Part shown: positions 25,781 through 34,590 of the stretch, piece by piece
How positions within the stretch are numbered: position 1 is the stretch's first letter
Layout of the letters: each line of letters begins with the position of its first letter
Assembly: GCA_964559125.1 (NCBI GenBank)
Contig: CAZLGW010000003.1
Span: 62,001 to 126,000, forward strand
Length of the DNA stretch: 64,000 nt
Direction of reading: 5' to 3'
DNA from: Ravibacter sp964559125
Lineage (GTDB): Bacteria; Bacteroidota; Bacteroidia; Cytophagales; Spirosomataceae
Made by a program: the position numbers and the translations under genes
Notes under the pieces: model-generated
What the model was told of the DNA's origin: nothing
What the model saw: only the letters and a program-made list of their open reading frames with translations
Databases searched by the model: none

Positions 25781-27226
25781 ATGCAAAGACAGGCTCAGGT
25801 ACAAAAACAGACTTTAAAGTACTCCCCGTTGCAGATTCAGATGCTGAACCTGCTTCACCTGACAACTATGGAGCTTGAGCAGAGGATAAAGGAAGAAATG
25901 GAAATAAATCCGGTGCTGGAAGAGGGGCAGGACGAGCAGGTTCAGGAAGCACAGGAGGGCGAAGATCCGGGAGAGACAGTCGGCAAAGGTGGGGAAGAGG
26001 TGCCTGCTGTTCAGGATTATTATGACTGGGACGAATTCAGGGATGACGATATCCCTTCCTATAAAACTGCCTCCAACAATTATTCCGCTGATGATGAGGT
26101 ATATACGCGGCCTATCGTGGATTCGGTCTCCTTCAGGGAAGATCTCAAGCAGCAGGTCCACTTCCTGGCATTGAATGACAGGCAGCAGTTTATAGCGGAT
26201 TTTATCCTCGATTCGCTCGACGAAGACGGTTTCCTGAGGCGGGACTGCGACTCGATCGCCGACGATATATCGTTTGCCAACAGTATTTATATCGAAGCCG
26301 AGGAAGTCGAGGATATGCTGAAGCTGATTCAGCAGCTCGATCCTCCGGGAATTGCCGCCCGCGACCTTAAAGAGTGCCTCATGCTTCAGTTGCTCAGAAC
26401 AGATGAAGAAACTTCCGGCCTGAAGCTGGCCAAAAGAATTGTGAAGAATCTCTTTGAAGAGCTTGGAAACCGGAACTACGAAAAAATCATGCGGGTGCTG
26501 GAGATCAGCGAGCAGGAGCTGAAGGAAGCGCTGCAGATCATTGTGTCGCTTAACCCCAAACCTTCCTCCGGGCTCAGGAACGATACGGTGATCAACGAAA
26601 ACATTAAGCCCGATTTCCTGTTGACTTATACCAGCAACGGTGATATAGAAGTGCAGCTTACCTGGGGAAACAGCCCGCCCCTGAGACTGAACAACTTTTT
26701 TATAGAGATGGCCGGAGAAAAGAAGGATAAGGCGACCAGGCAGTTCCTGAAGGGTAAGATCAATTCGGCAAAATGGTTTATAGATGCGATCAAGCAGCGG
26801 GAAAACACGATGCTGAATACACTGAAGGCGATTGTCAGGCTGCAGCACGAATACTTCCTGACCGGTAATATAAAACTGCTCAAACCGATGATTCTCAAAG
26901 ATGTAGCCGATATTATAGGGATGGATATATCGACCGTATCGCGGGTGACTACCAATAAGTATGTGCAGACACCTTTCGGGATTGTATTGCTGAAGGATCT
27001 CTTCACCGAAGGAGTCGCCAACGAAATGGGCGTGGAGGTAAGTAACCGTGCGATCCAGGAGGCAATCAGGGAGATCATAGAGCAGGAGGATAAAAGAAAC
27101 CCGCTTAACGACCAGAAAATTACCGAGATGCTGGCGGAAAGGGATTACCAGGTCGCCAGGAGAACGGTGGCCAAGTACCGGGAGCAGCTGGGGCTTCCTA
27201 CCGCGAGGCTGAGAGTGAGAATATGA
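25781..27226 (+). CDS. rpoN: RNA polymerase sigma-54 factor RpoN
   Basis: 481 residues, normal for RpoN. The glutamine-rich activator-interaction region I (QKQTLKYSPLQIQMLNLL) is followed by an acidic linker, the core-binding domain (LIQQLDPPGIAARDLKECL), the helix-turn-helix region (VADIIGMDISTVSRVTTNKY), and the RpoN box ARRTVAKYREQLGLP at the C-terminus, which reads the -24 element. It directs RNA polymerase to -24/-12 promoters that need an AAA+ activator. Such an activator gene lies 56 bases downstream, and kinases follow. Confidence 0.97.
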   Translation: MQRQAQVQKQTLKYSPLQIQMLNLLHLTTMELEQRIKEEMEINPVLEEGQDEQVQEAQEGEDPGETVGKGGEEVPAVQDYYDWDEFRDDDIPSYKTASNNYSADDEVYTRPIVDSVSFREDLKQQVHFLALNDRQQFIADFILDSLDEDGFLRRDCDSIADDISFANSIYIEAEEVEDMLKLIQQLDPPGIAARDLKECLMLQLLRTDEETSGLKLAKRIVKNLFEELGNRNYEKIMRVLEISEQELKEALQIIVSLNPKPSSGLRNDTVINENIKPDFLLTYTSNGDIEVQLTWGNSPPLRLNNFFIEMAGEKKDKATRQFLKGKINSAKWFIDAIKQRENTMLNTLKAIVRLQHEYFLTGNIKLLKPMILKDVADIIGMDISTVSRVTTNKYVQTPFGIVLLKDLFTEGVANEMGVEVSNRAIQEAIREIIEQEDKRNPLNDQKITEMLAERDYQVARRTVAKYREQLGLPTARLRVRI

Positions 27227-27242
27227 AACAATACATAATAAA

Positions 27243-27252
27243 GGGGTACCCC
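27243..27252. promoter_or_regulatory. Short palindrome GGGGTACCCC in the rpoN-ntrC gap
   Basis: A perfect 10-bp palindrome within the 56-base gap between rpoN and the activator gene. It may be a protein site or chance; no promoter boxes were seen beside it. Confidence 0.2.
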
Positions 27253-27282
27253 TCCGTACAGAAGTGAACCATAAACGATAAG

Positions 27283-28740
27283 ATGAAGAAAATACTGGTT
27301 ATTGATGATGAAATAGATATATGTATGTTGCTGAAGCGGTTTTTGACCAAAAAGGAATTCCTGGTCGAGACTGCTCAGTCGGGCAGGAAAGGGCTTCAAC
27401 TGCTGGAGGAATTTGAGCCTGATATCGTAATGACCGATTTCCGGCTGGGAGATTCGACCGGGACCGATCTCCTGGTAAGCATCAAGTCGCGGTCGCCGCA
27501 GATACCCGTACTTATCATTACCGGGTATTCGGATATCAAAGATGCCGTGAGCGTCATGAAGCTGGGCGCCTATGACTATATCACAAAACCGCTTTTCCCT
27601 GAAGAGATACTGGTAACTGTCAACAAAGCCCTGGAAGATGCGGAGAAACAGAAGGAAAAGGCCTCCCGTTCCGAACAGCATTCCGCAGGAGCCTACCCGG
27701 CGACTGATGAAAAGGGAAAGCAGGCATCCCGGCAGGTCAGGCCTCTTGTGAAAGCCGGGTATGTTATGGGTACCGGCCCGCAGGCCCAGCAGCTTTTCAG
27801 GCAGATCGACCTGGTGGCGCCAACCAATTACAGCGTCATCATCTACGGGGAGAGTGGTTCGGGAAAGGAGGCGATTGCGCATGAAATACACAACCGTTCC
27901 AATCGCCGCGACCAGGCTTTTGTGGCTATGGACTGCGGCGCCATTTCCAAAGAGCTGGCAGGCAGCGAATTGTTCGGACATGAAAAAGGGTCTTTTACCG
28001 GCGCTCTTACCACCAAGCTGGGGCATTTTGAGATGGCTAATGGGGGCACCTTATTCCTGGATGAAGTGGCTAACCTTTCTTACGAAGTCCAGGTAGCACT
28101 ACTGCGGGTCGTACAGGAGCGAAAAATGCGGCGTATAGGCGGTACAAAAGAGATCGAGCTCGATGTACGTATTATTGTAGCGAGCAATGAAAAGTTGTTT
28201 GAGGCAGCTAAAAAGAAAAAATTCAGGGAAGACCTTTACTACCGTTTCAACGAGTTTACTATAGATTTACCGCCCCTCAGGGAGCGGAAAGAAGACCTGA
28301 TGCTCTTTGCCCAGGCCTTCCTGGATGAGACTAATAAGGAACTGGGTAAAAATGTAAAGGGGTACAGCAAGGAAGTGATCAACGATTTTATGAACTATGG
28401 GTGGCCCGGAAACCTCCGCGAGCTCAAAAATGTAATCAAACGGGCCACGTTGCTTACCGACGGGGAGCTCATAGAGGAAAAGGCGCTGCCGTTCGAGATC
28501 GCCAATTATCCCAAACTGGCCTACCTCGAACCGGAAGCCGATGAGGAGGAGCTTATATCGGAGACAGCGGAAATGGAGGCCGATGCGCCGAACCTCAAGC
28601 TTGCTGTCAATGAAGCGGAATACGAAATGATCATGAAAGTGCTGAAGCAGGTTAATTTTAATAAAAGCAAAGCTGCCCGTATTCTGAACATAGACAGGAA
28701 GACGTTGTATAATAAAATGAAGCAGCTTGACATGCAATAA
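27283..28740 (+). CDS. NtrC-family sigma-54-dependent response regulator
   Basis: 485 residues in three domains. The receiver (1-120) has VIDDE and phospho-acceptor Asp52 in IVMTDFRLGD. The AAA+ domain (about 160-400) has Walker A GESGSGKE, the sigma-54-contact loop as GSFTGA (the common GAFTGA with Ser in place of Ala), Walker B TLFLDEVANL, and the arginine-finger region REDLYYRFN. The Fis-type DNA-binding helix-turn-helix is at the end (NKSKAARILNIDRKTLYNKM). It activates sigma-54 promoters when phosphorylated, most likely by one of the two kinases encoded directly downstream. Its placement after rpoN suggests a dedicated regulon. Confidence 0.96.
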   Translation: MKKILVIDDEIDICMLLKRFLTKKEFLVETAQSGRKGLQLLEEFEPDIVMTDFRLGDSTGTDLLVSIKSRSPQIPVLIITGYSDIKDAVSVMKLGAYDYITKPLFPEEILVTVNKALEDAEKQKEKASRSEQHSAGAYPATDEKGKQASRQVRPLVKAGYVMGTGPQAQQLFRQIDLVAPTNYSVIIYGESGSGKEAIAHEIHNRSNRRDQAFVAMDCGAISKELAGSELFGHEKGSFTGALTTKLGHFEMANGGTLFLDEVANLSYEVQVALLRVVQERKMRRIGGTKEIELDVRIIVASNEKLFEAAKKKKFREDLYYRFNEFTIDLPPLRERKEDLMLFAQAFLDETNKELGKNVKGYSKEVINDFMNYGWPGNLRELKNVIKRATLLTDGELIEEKALPFEIANYPKLAYLEPEADEEELISETAEMEADAPNLKLAVNEAEYEMIMKVLKQVNFNKSKAARILNIDRKTLYNKMKQLDMQ

Positions 28741-28757
28741 AGTTTGACACAGTAAAT

Positions 28758-29765
28758 ATGAAAACGAGTTTAGCGGAAGAACAGTTAATGAACGCAGTAG
28801 GGTGTGCTATACTGAAATTTAAAAAAGCAGACGACACTAACGATCTTATTTGTGAGTATGGCAATGAGGAAGCGGAAAAGCTCCTGGGAAGGCCGGACGG
28901 CAGATCCTGGAATGAGTTGAGCGGGGCATACAGCCTGCCCCTGCGTTTTAATGAAGAAGTTCTGAACCTGCCCGGTGGAAAAATGTACCAGGTGATAAAA
29001 AGGGAAACGGAAGACGGCGGGTATCTATTTACGCTTCTGGATGCTTCGCCGGAAAGCAGGGCAAACAAAGAAATAGAAGATTTTCTTTTTATAGCTTCGC
29101 ACGATCTGCAGGAGCCGCTCAGGAAGATAATTTCTTTCGGAGAAAGAATAGAGAGGAATAAGGAGGTGCTTGGCGAGGAAAACAGCATGTATCTTACACG
29201 TATGATGAGTGCGACCGGCCGTATGCAGAATATGCTGACGGGGTTGCTTTCGTTTTCCCGTATAGGGCAGCAGACCGGTACATTTGCAGAGTGTGATCTT
29301 TCCGAAACCGTACAGGAAGCTTTCCAGAGTGCTATGCAGGCTTCGGGCCGGCAGAAGGTGAAATTCTCCCCCGGGAAATTACCCGTAGTTGAGGCCAACA
29401 GGAGTTTGCTGTACCAGTTGTTCCGGGAAATTTTTTCTAATGCTTTGAAATTTCAGCCGGGGGATGGCGCTGCGGAGATCATTGTGAGCAGTGAAGTTGA
29501 CCTTCTCCATAAAGATGTGAAGATAAGCGTGATTGATAACGGGATCGGTTTTGAAAATGAGCATGCCGACCGGGTCTTTTTACTTTTCCACCGGCTGAAC
29601 GGACGGGCTGAGTATGAAGGCGCCGGAATCGGGCTTGCTGTCGCTAAAAAGATTGTGGAGGCTCATTCAGGAGAAATAAAAGCCTACAGCGCACCGGGTA
29701 AAGGAACTACGATAGAGATCAGGCTTCCGCTTGCGCAGCACGATAGTTTACGCACGGGGTATTAG
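28758..29765 (+). CDS. Soluble sensor histidine kinase, PAS-like N-terminus
   Basis: 335 residues with no membrane helix. The first 110 residues resemble a small PAS-type sensor (AVGCAILKFKKADDTNDLICEYG, then a short alpha/beta region). HisKA follows with the phospho-accepting His in FLFIASHDLQEPLRKIISFG, then HATPase_c with NALKF, DNGIGF and GAGIGLAVAKKIV. The HisKA segment is very like that of the membrane kinase encoded at 24189-25661, so the two are paralogues. It starts 17 bases after the ntrC stop and is probably its cognate kinase. Confidence 0.93.
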   Translation: MKTSLAEEQLMNAVGCAILKFKKADDTNDLICEYGNEEAEKLLGRPDGRSWNELSGAYSLPLRFNEEVLNLPGGKMYQVIKRETEDGGYLFTLLDASPESRANKEIEDFLFIASHDLQEPLRKIISFGERIERNKEVLGEENSMYLTRMMSATGRMQNMLTGLLSFSRIGQQTGTFAECDLSETVQEAFQSAMQASGRQKVKFSPGKLPVVEANRSLLYQLFREIFSNALKFQPGDGAAEIIVSSEVDLLHKDVKISVIDNGIGFENEHADRVFLLFHRLNGRAEYEGAGIGLAVAKKIVEAHSGEIKAYSAPGKGTTIEIRLPLAQHDSLRTGY

Positions 29766-29801
29766 GTGCATCACACCTTACGATATTAAAAAAGTAGATA
29801 T

Positions 29802-31256
29802 ATGGCAGACAGCCCCCTCCGGATTCTTTATGTTGATGATGATGAAGATGATTTCTTCCTGGCAGAAGCCTGTTTCCGCGAGATACCGAACCTGGAGTTT
29901 GAGCTAACCTGGTGCTCGAATTATAAGAAGGCGCTGTCATTCCTGAAAAAGAAAGAACATGATCTCTATCTTTTCGACTTTTATCTTGGAGAATACACGG
30001 GCATAGACCTGATTAAAAAAGCCTTTCAATATCAATGTGAAGGGCCGATTATACTGCTAACCGGCAGAAATGACGAGTCAGCGGCCATCCAGAGCCTGAG
30101 AACAGGCGCAACCGACTACCTTGTAAAAAGTGAGTTGAATGCGCAGTCGCTGCAGAGGAGCATCCGGTATTCGCTGGAGCGTACGTCATTTACGAAAGCA
30201 ATCCAGCAGAGTGAGAGGAGGTACCGGAAGATATTCGAAGAGTCGGGTGATATGCTTTTTACGACAGATACCCAGGGATACCTTCTGGATTTCAACCAGT
30301 CTACGCTGGAGCTGTCAGGGTATAATTCCTGGCAACTGAAAGGAATGAGCCTGCAGGTTCTGATCGTATCTTCAAACTTCGGGGAAATATGGAAAACGCT
30401 GATGGAAGACGGTGAAGTGGCTAATGCAGAGGTTACTTTGAAAACGGGCAGCGGCGACAAGCGTATCTGCATATTCTCCAGCAGCGTGGAAAGAGACGGT
30501 GAACGGGAATATGTACAGTGCCGCATGAGCGATATCACCTCGAGAAGACAATCGGAAAGAGAGCGCCTGTTTTCCGAAAAGATAGCCGTGTCGGGCCGCC
30601 TGATCAGGATGCTCGCCCATGAAGTGAGAAACCCCCTCACCAATATAACGCTGTCTGCCGAGCAGTTGGAATCGGAATTTGAAGATGATGAGTTTCGCTT
30701 CTACACCCAGATCATTAAGCGGAATTGCAACCGGATCAACGAGCTCATTACACAGCTGCTACAGTCGTCGAGGCCGGGTGAGGTTAACCTGGTTCCCGGC
30801 GATATGAGTGAAGTAATGGATGAAGCACTTGCCGCGGCCGACGACCGGCTGCGGTTAAAAAAAATTACCGTGCGGAAGCGGTACACATCCGATATCCCCA
30901 GAATCGGGTTGGATAAGACGTCGCTTCAACTGGCCTACCTCAACCTGATCAACAATGCCATAGAGGCGGTTGAAGAGGCCGAAGGCGTATTGACCATCAG
31001 TTTACAGATACAGGGAGAAGAGCTGAAAGTGCTGATTGCCGACAACGGATGCGGGATCAGCGAAGAAGTAATGCAGCAGATTTTTGAGCCGTATTTTACC
31101 GGTAAGAAAACCGGGATGGGTATAGGGCTGGCTACCACGCTGAGCATAGTTCATTCGCATGGCGGCAGGATAGATGTCCAGTCTGAGACCGGCTCCGGCA
31201 CCACTTTTACATTGAGCTTCCCGCTTTTGGAGGAGGACAGAGCCTACAAAGGATAG
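29802..31256 (+). CDS. Hybrid kinase: receiver-PAS-HisKA-HATPase
   Basis: 484 residues. The receiver (1-125) has YVDDDEDD, Asp59 in YLFDFYLGE, and LVKSEL. The PAS domain (about 135-250) starts SERRYRKIFEESGDMLFTTD. HisKA carries the phospho-accepting His in MLAHEVRNPLTNITLS, the NtrB-like H-E-x-R-N-P variant, and HATPase_c has NNAIEAVE, DNGCGI and GMGIGLATTLSIV. The NtrB-like transmitter is the sort that partners NtrC activators, so it may feed the ntrC product two genes upstream; the N-terminal receiver suggests it takes signals from the soluble kinase in between. Confidence 0.93.
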   Translation: MADSPLRILYVDDDEDDFFLAEACFREIPNLEFELTWCSNYKKALSFLKKKEHDLYLFDFYLGEYTGIDLIKKAFQYQCEGPIILLTGRNDESAAIQSLRTGATDYLVKSELNAQSLQRSIRYSLERTSFTKAIQQSERRYRKIFEESGDMLFTTDTQGYLLDFNQSTLELSGYNSWQLKGMSLQVLIVSSNFGEIWKTLMEDGEVANAEVTLKTGSGDKRICIFSSSVERDGEREYVQCRMSDITSRRQSERERLFSEKIAVSGRLIRMLAHEVRNPLTNITLSAEQLESEFEDDEFRFYTQIIKRNCNRINELITQLLQSSRPGEVNLVPGDMSEVMDEALAAADDRLRLKKITVRKRYTSDIPRIGLDKTSLQLAYLNLINNAIEAVEEAEGVLTISLQIQGEELKVLIADNGCGISEEVMQQIFEPYFTGKKTGMGIGLATTLSIVHSHGGRIDVQSETGSGTTFTLSFPLLEEDRAYKG

Positions 31257-31428
31257 ATATAGGTCTGTTTGATCAAAAAAGTATCAAATAATATAAAAAT
31301 TTTGCTAGAATAGTATCGGTTTTGCCAGTACCTTCACACCGGTATTAGTGATACTTCTGTCTGTCGGGTATCATGCACTTGCAATAAAAATTTGTCTTTA
31401 GGGCGCTCACTACTCATTTGCTGAAAAG

Positions 31429-32304
31429 ATGAAGCCAATGCTGGAACATTTGCCGAGAGAAAAAGGGCACTCTTTTGTAGTATGCGATTTCGAATACGGC
31501 TATTACCCCACTCCGTGGCACTACCATCCGGAATACGAAATCGTGCTGGTGACCGAAAGCAGGGGGAAGCGGTTCATCGGTGATAATGTTAGCGATTTTA
31601 AGGAAGGAGACCTGGTGCTGATAGGTCCCGATCTTCCTCATACCTATCGTAACAACGAAGAGTACTACGATGCACAGTCGATGCTCAGGGCGCGCTCCAT
31701 TGTGGTCCATTTCCGGGAAGATTCATTAAGCGATAACCTACTTGATCTGCCTGAAATGGAGCATATACGGAATACGCTCAGTCGTAGCAGGTATGGACTG
31801 GAATTTCTGGGAGAAGCCAACCGCCTGGCATCTGAGGCACTTCATGAGATCATCGGGCTAAAAGGATTTAAACGCTGGATGAAATTCATCGAAATACTCG
31901 ATATCATGGCTTCCTGTCAACGCGCAGACTTCCGTATGGTTTCATCCGCAGGAATCGCGGAGCATCATGAAATTGACGAAGAGCGGCTGCAGGGGGTAAT
32001 GACATACATCGGAAGGCATTTCAGGGAAGATATAACACTGGAGAAGGCTGCAGGGCTGGCTCATATGACGCCTTCGGCATTTTCGAGGTATTTCAAGCAA
32101 CGGACGCGCAAAACTTTTTCTTCTTTCGTGCTCGGGCTCAGGGTGGGGCATGCTGCAGGCCTCCTGATGCAAACTGAAAAAGGGATCGGCGACATCTGCT
32201 ATGAAAGCGGCTTTAATAACCTGTCGAACTTTAACCGGTACTTCAAAAACATTTACCGGATGCAGCCCCGGCAGTTCAGAAAGCAGTTTCTGCAGGACCT
32301 ATAA
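31429..32304 (+). CDS. AraC-family transcriptional regulator with cupin sensor domain
   Basis: 291 residues. The N-terminal half is a cupin-type sugar-sensing domain (YYPTPWHYHPEYEIVLVTES, LVLIGPDLPHTYRN). The C-terminal 100 residues hold the paired AraC helix-turn-helices: EDITLEKAAGLAHMTPSAFS and IGDICYESGFNNLSNFNRYF, ending PRQFRKQF. It is the first gene ahead of a co-directional nine-gene sugar cluster and likely activates it when its ligand is present. Repeats of GTATC in the 170 bases upstream might be its own site, though they are weak. Confidence 0.93.
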   Translation: MKPMLEHLPREKGHSFVVCDFEYGYYPTPWHYHPEYEIVLVTESRGKRFIGDNVSDFKEGDLVLIGPDLPHTYRNNEEYYDAQSMLRARSIVVHFREDSLSDNLLDLPEMEHIRNTLSRSRYGLEFLGEANRLASEALHEIIGLKGFKRWMKFIEILDIMASCQRADFRMVSSAGIAEHHEIDEERLQGVMTYIGRHFREDITLEKAAGLAHMTPSAFSRYFKQRTRKTFSSFVLGLRVGHAAGLLMQTEKGIGDICYESGFNNLSNFNRYFKNIYRMQPRQFRKQFLQDL

Positions 32305-32440
32305 CGTCTCTGAGGGAGTTAAAGCGGCGCTTCATACTCTTAATGCCTTAATGGGTTGTTATTTTCTGAACCATTGAGATTAAGGATAGTTAGGAAGGGC
32401 TTAAAACAGATAAGTTAAGAATTCTATATATGAGGATGCT

Positions 32441-33682
32441 ATGGCAAAAATTGCCCTTTTAGGTTCAGGTTTTATCGCAAGGTTTTATGCGGACTCCCTT
32501 CACGGACTACGAAGCAGGGATCGCATTGTCTCCGTTTACGGGCGAAGCAGAGAAAGCGCTCAGTCGCTGGCCCGTGACTACCAGGTAAGCAGATGGACTA
32601 CTTCGCTGGAAGAAGCAGTCGGTGATCCTGAGGCCGATATTGCCTTGATAGCCTTGCCCAATTACCTGCACGAAGAGGCAGTAAAGGCTTGTGTAAAGGC
32701 AAAAAAAGCAGTTTTATGCACTAAGCCGCTCGGCCGGAATGCCGCTGAGGCGCTGCGTATGCTCCGGGCGGTAGAGAGTGCCGGCTTGTTTCACGGGTAT
32801 CTCGAAGACCTGCTTTATACGCCCAAAACACTGAAGGCGCTGGAAACTGTCAGGAAAGGGGCTTTGGGCGAAGTGCTCTGGACCCGCTCCCGCGAAGCGC
32901 ATCCCGGGCCGCACAGCGATTGGTTCTGGGATCGTGAGGCCGCCGGCGGGGGAGCGATTGTCGACCTGGGATGCCATTGCATCGAAATCGGGAGAGCTTA
33001 TATAGGGAAAGACATCAGGCCTGTGGAAGTGATGTGCTGGGCCGATATGATGGTGAAACCGATAGAAGCCGAGGATAATGCTGTCGGGCTGGTTCGTTAC
33101 GCCAACGGGGCCGTTAGCCAGTTTGAGGTGAGCTGGACGTTCCGGGGCGGGCTGGATCTCAGGGATGAGGTAATGGGGTCGGAGGGGACCATCTGGGTCA
33201 ATAATTTTCTCCGTACCGGTTTCGAGATTTTTACCTCGGGGCAGGGCAGGGGCTATGTGGCCGAAAAGGCTGAAAGTAACCAGGGCTGGGTTTTTCCCGT
33301 AGGCGACGAGGTTCATGAGCTTGGATATAATACCATGTTTGCGGAGATGTTCGATTGCATGGAAAACGGCGCTGAACCGGCTGAGACTTTTTACGACGGC
33401 TACATTGTGAATGCCGTGATGGACGCAGCTTACAGGTCGGCCCGTACGAAACAATGGGAACCGGTGGAGCTGGACGTTTGGCGGGGAAAAGAGTCTGTTG
33501 AAAAACGCGGCCTGGTAAAGGAATATGATGCCAATCATTACCTGATCAAGGAGGAAATGACGCATTATGGTACTGTGAAACTGATATTGAAAGAGAAACA
33601 TACCGGCAGGATTATAGAGGTGGAAAAGCAGCCGGGTGAGCATTCGGGCCTGTCGGGAGAAAACTATAATATCTCAGACTAA
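32441..33682 (+). CDS. Gfo/Idh/MocA-family sugar oxidoreductase
   Basis: 413 residues, cytoplasmic (no signal). The Rossmann motif is IALLGSGFIARFYADSL near the N-terminus, and the family K-P signature is VLCTKPLGRN with the expected catalytic lysine. The second domain has GGGAIVDLGCHCIEIGRAYIG, supplying an Asp and His typical of the active site. Members oxidise a hydroxyl group of sugars, inositols or glycosides with NAD(P). It opens the nine-gene cluster; its stop overlaps the next start (TAATG), showing coupled translation with the TIM-barrel isomerase. Confidence 0.92.
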   Translation: MAKIALLGSGFIARFYADSLHGLRSRDRIVSVYGRSRESAQSLARDYQVSRWTTSLEEAVGDPEADIALIALPNYLHEEAVKACVKAKKAVLCTKPLGRNAAEALRMLRAVESAGLFHGYLEDLLYTPKTLKALETVRKGALGEVLWTRSREAHPGPHSDWFWDREAAGGGAIVDLGCHCIEIGRAYIGKDIRPVEVMCWADMMVKPIEAEDNAVGLVRYANGAVSQFEVSWTFRGGLDLRDEVMGSEGTIWVNNFLRTGFEIFTSGQGRGYVAEKAESNQGWVFPVGDEVHELGYNTMFAEMFDCMENGAEPAETFYDGYIVNAVMDAAYRSARTKQWEPVELDVWRGKESVEKRGLVKEYDANHYLIKEEMTHYGTVKLILKEKHTGRIIEVEKQPGEHSGLSGENYNISD

Positions 33683-34554
33683 TGGAAGCGCAAAAAATCG
33701 ACCGCCGCCGGGCGATCAGGGATCTTACATTTCTGACAGCATCTGTTTCACTACCTGCTGCGGCCCGACATTTGGAAAAGAAAGAGGAGAGATTCCGCAT
33801 AGGCGCGTGCGACTGGTCGATCGGCGGGCACAGCAAAATTGAGGCTTTGTATACCGCGCAGAAGATCGGTCTGGACGGGGTGCAGTTGAGCCTTGGCACC
33901 GTTGCCAACGACATGCATCTCAGGAAGCCTGAAGTACAAAATGCCTATCGTGAGGCCTCAGCAGCGACCGGAGTGAAGTTCGGAGGACTGGCCATCGGCG
34001 AAATGAACAGTGTGCCGTATAAATCCGACCCGAGAACGGAAGCCTGGGTAAGCGATAGCATCGACGTGGCAAAAGCAATGGGCTGCAAGGTTGTCCTGCT
34101 GGCTTTTTTTGGAAACGGGGATTTGAAAAATGACCCCGCGGGACAAAAGGAAGTGATCCGTCGTCTGAAACGGGTCACCCCCAAAGCAGAAGCAGTCGGT
34201 GTTTTTCTTGGAATCGAGTCCTGGCTGAGCGCTGAAGAACACATGGACATCATCCAGGCTGTAGGGTCAAGCCATCTGAAAGTCTACTATGATGTGGCGA
34301 ATTCTACGAAAATGGGTTACGATATCTATCGTGAGATCCCCTGGCTGAATCAGCATATCTGCGAGGTACATATGAAAGAAAATGACGCTTTGCTCGGACA
34401 GGGTGTTGTGGATTTCCCCAGAGTACGGCGGGCGCTGGATGAAATCGGTTACCGCGGATGGATCCATATAGAAGGGGCGGTGCCTAAAGGAGGGGAAATG
34501 CTGGAAAGCTATATAGCTAACCGGAAATACCTGAGGCAGATATTTCCAGCCTGA
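33682..34554 (+). CDS. Sugar phosphate isomerase/epimerase-family TIM-barrel protein
   Basis: 290 residues. After a basic leader with RRR (IDRRRAIRDLTFLTASVSLP), which may be a Tat-like signal, comes a xylose-isomerase-like TIM barrel: IGACDWSIGG, GLDGVQLSLG, LGIESWLSAEEH, VYYDVANSTKMG, ICEVHMKEN and GWIHIEGAVP. The Glu, Asp, His and Glu in these stretches form the metal site of the family. Such proteins isomerise keto-sugars or act as 3-keto-glycoside lyases and often pair with Gfo/Idh enzymes. The ATG overlaps the stop of the upstream oxidoreductase gene. Confidence 0.9.
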   Translation: MEAQKIDRRRAIRDLTFLTASVSLPAAARHLEKKEERFRIGACDWSIGGHSKIEALYTAQKIGLDGVQLSLGTVANDMHLRKPEVQNAYREASAATGVKFGGLAIGEMNSVPYKSDPRTEAWVSDSIDVAKAMGCKVVLLAFFGNGDLKNDPAGQKEVIRRLKRVTPKAEAVGVFLGIESWLSAEEHMDIIQAVGSSHLKVYYDVANSTKMGYDIYREIPWLNQHICEVHMKENDALLGQGVVDFPRVRRALDEIGYRGWIHIEGAVPKGGEMLESYIANRKYLRQIFPA

Positions 34555-34590
34555 TATACAGATCTGAATTTGAATAACATACATTGGTAT

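Noticed and set aside
25814..26848. Long open frame of 344 codons antisense to rpoN
   Set aside because: Shadow of rpoN codon usage; no recognisable domain and wholly inside a certain gene.
27145..28026. Open frame of 293 codons antisense to the NtrC-type gene
   Set aside because: Overlaps two certain genes, without domain or start context.
31257..31428. Repeats of GTATC upstream of the AraC gene as an operator
   Set aside because: Spacing and orientation are irregular and the motif is only five bases, so chance is likely.
32714..33643. Open frame of 309 codons antisense to the Gfo/Idh gene at 32441
   Set aside because: Mirror of coding bias in a certain gene; composition rich in Pro, His and Arg as typical for shadow frames.
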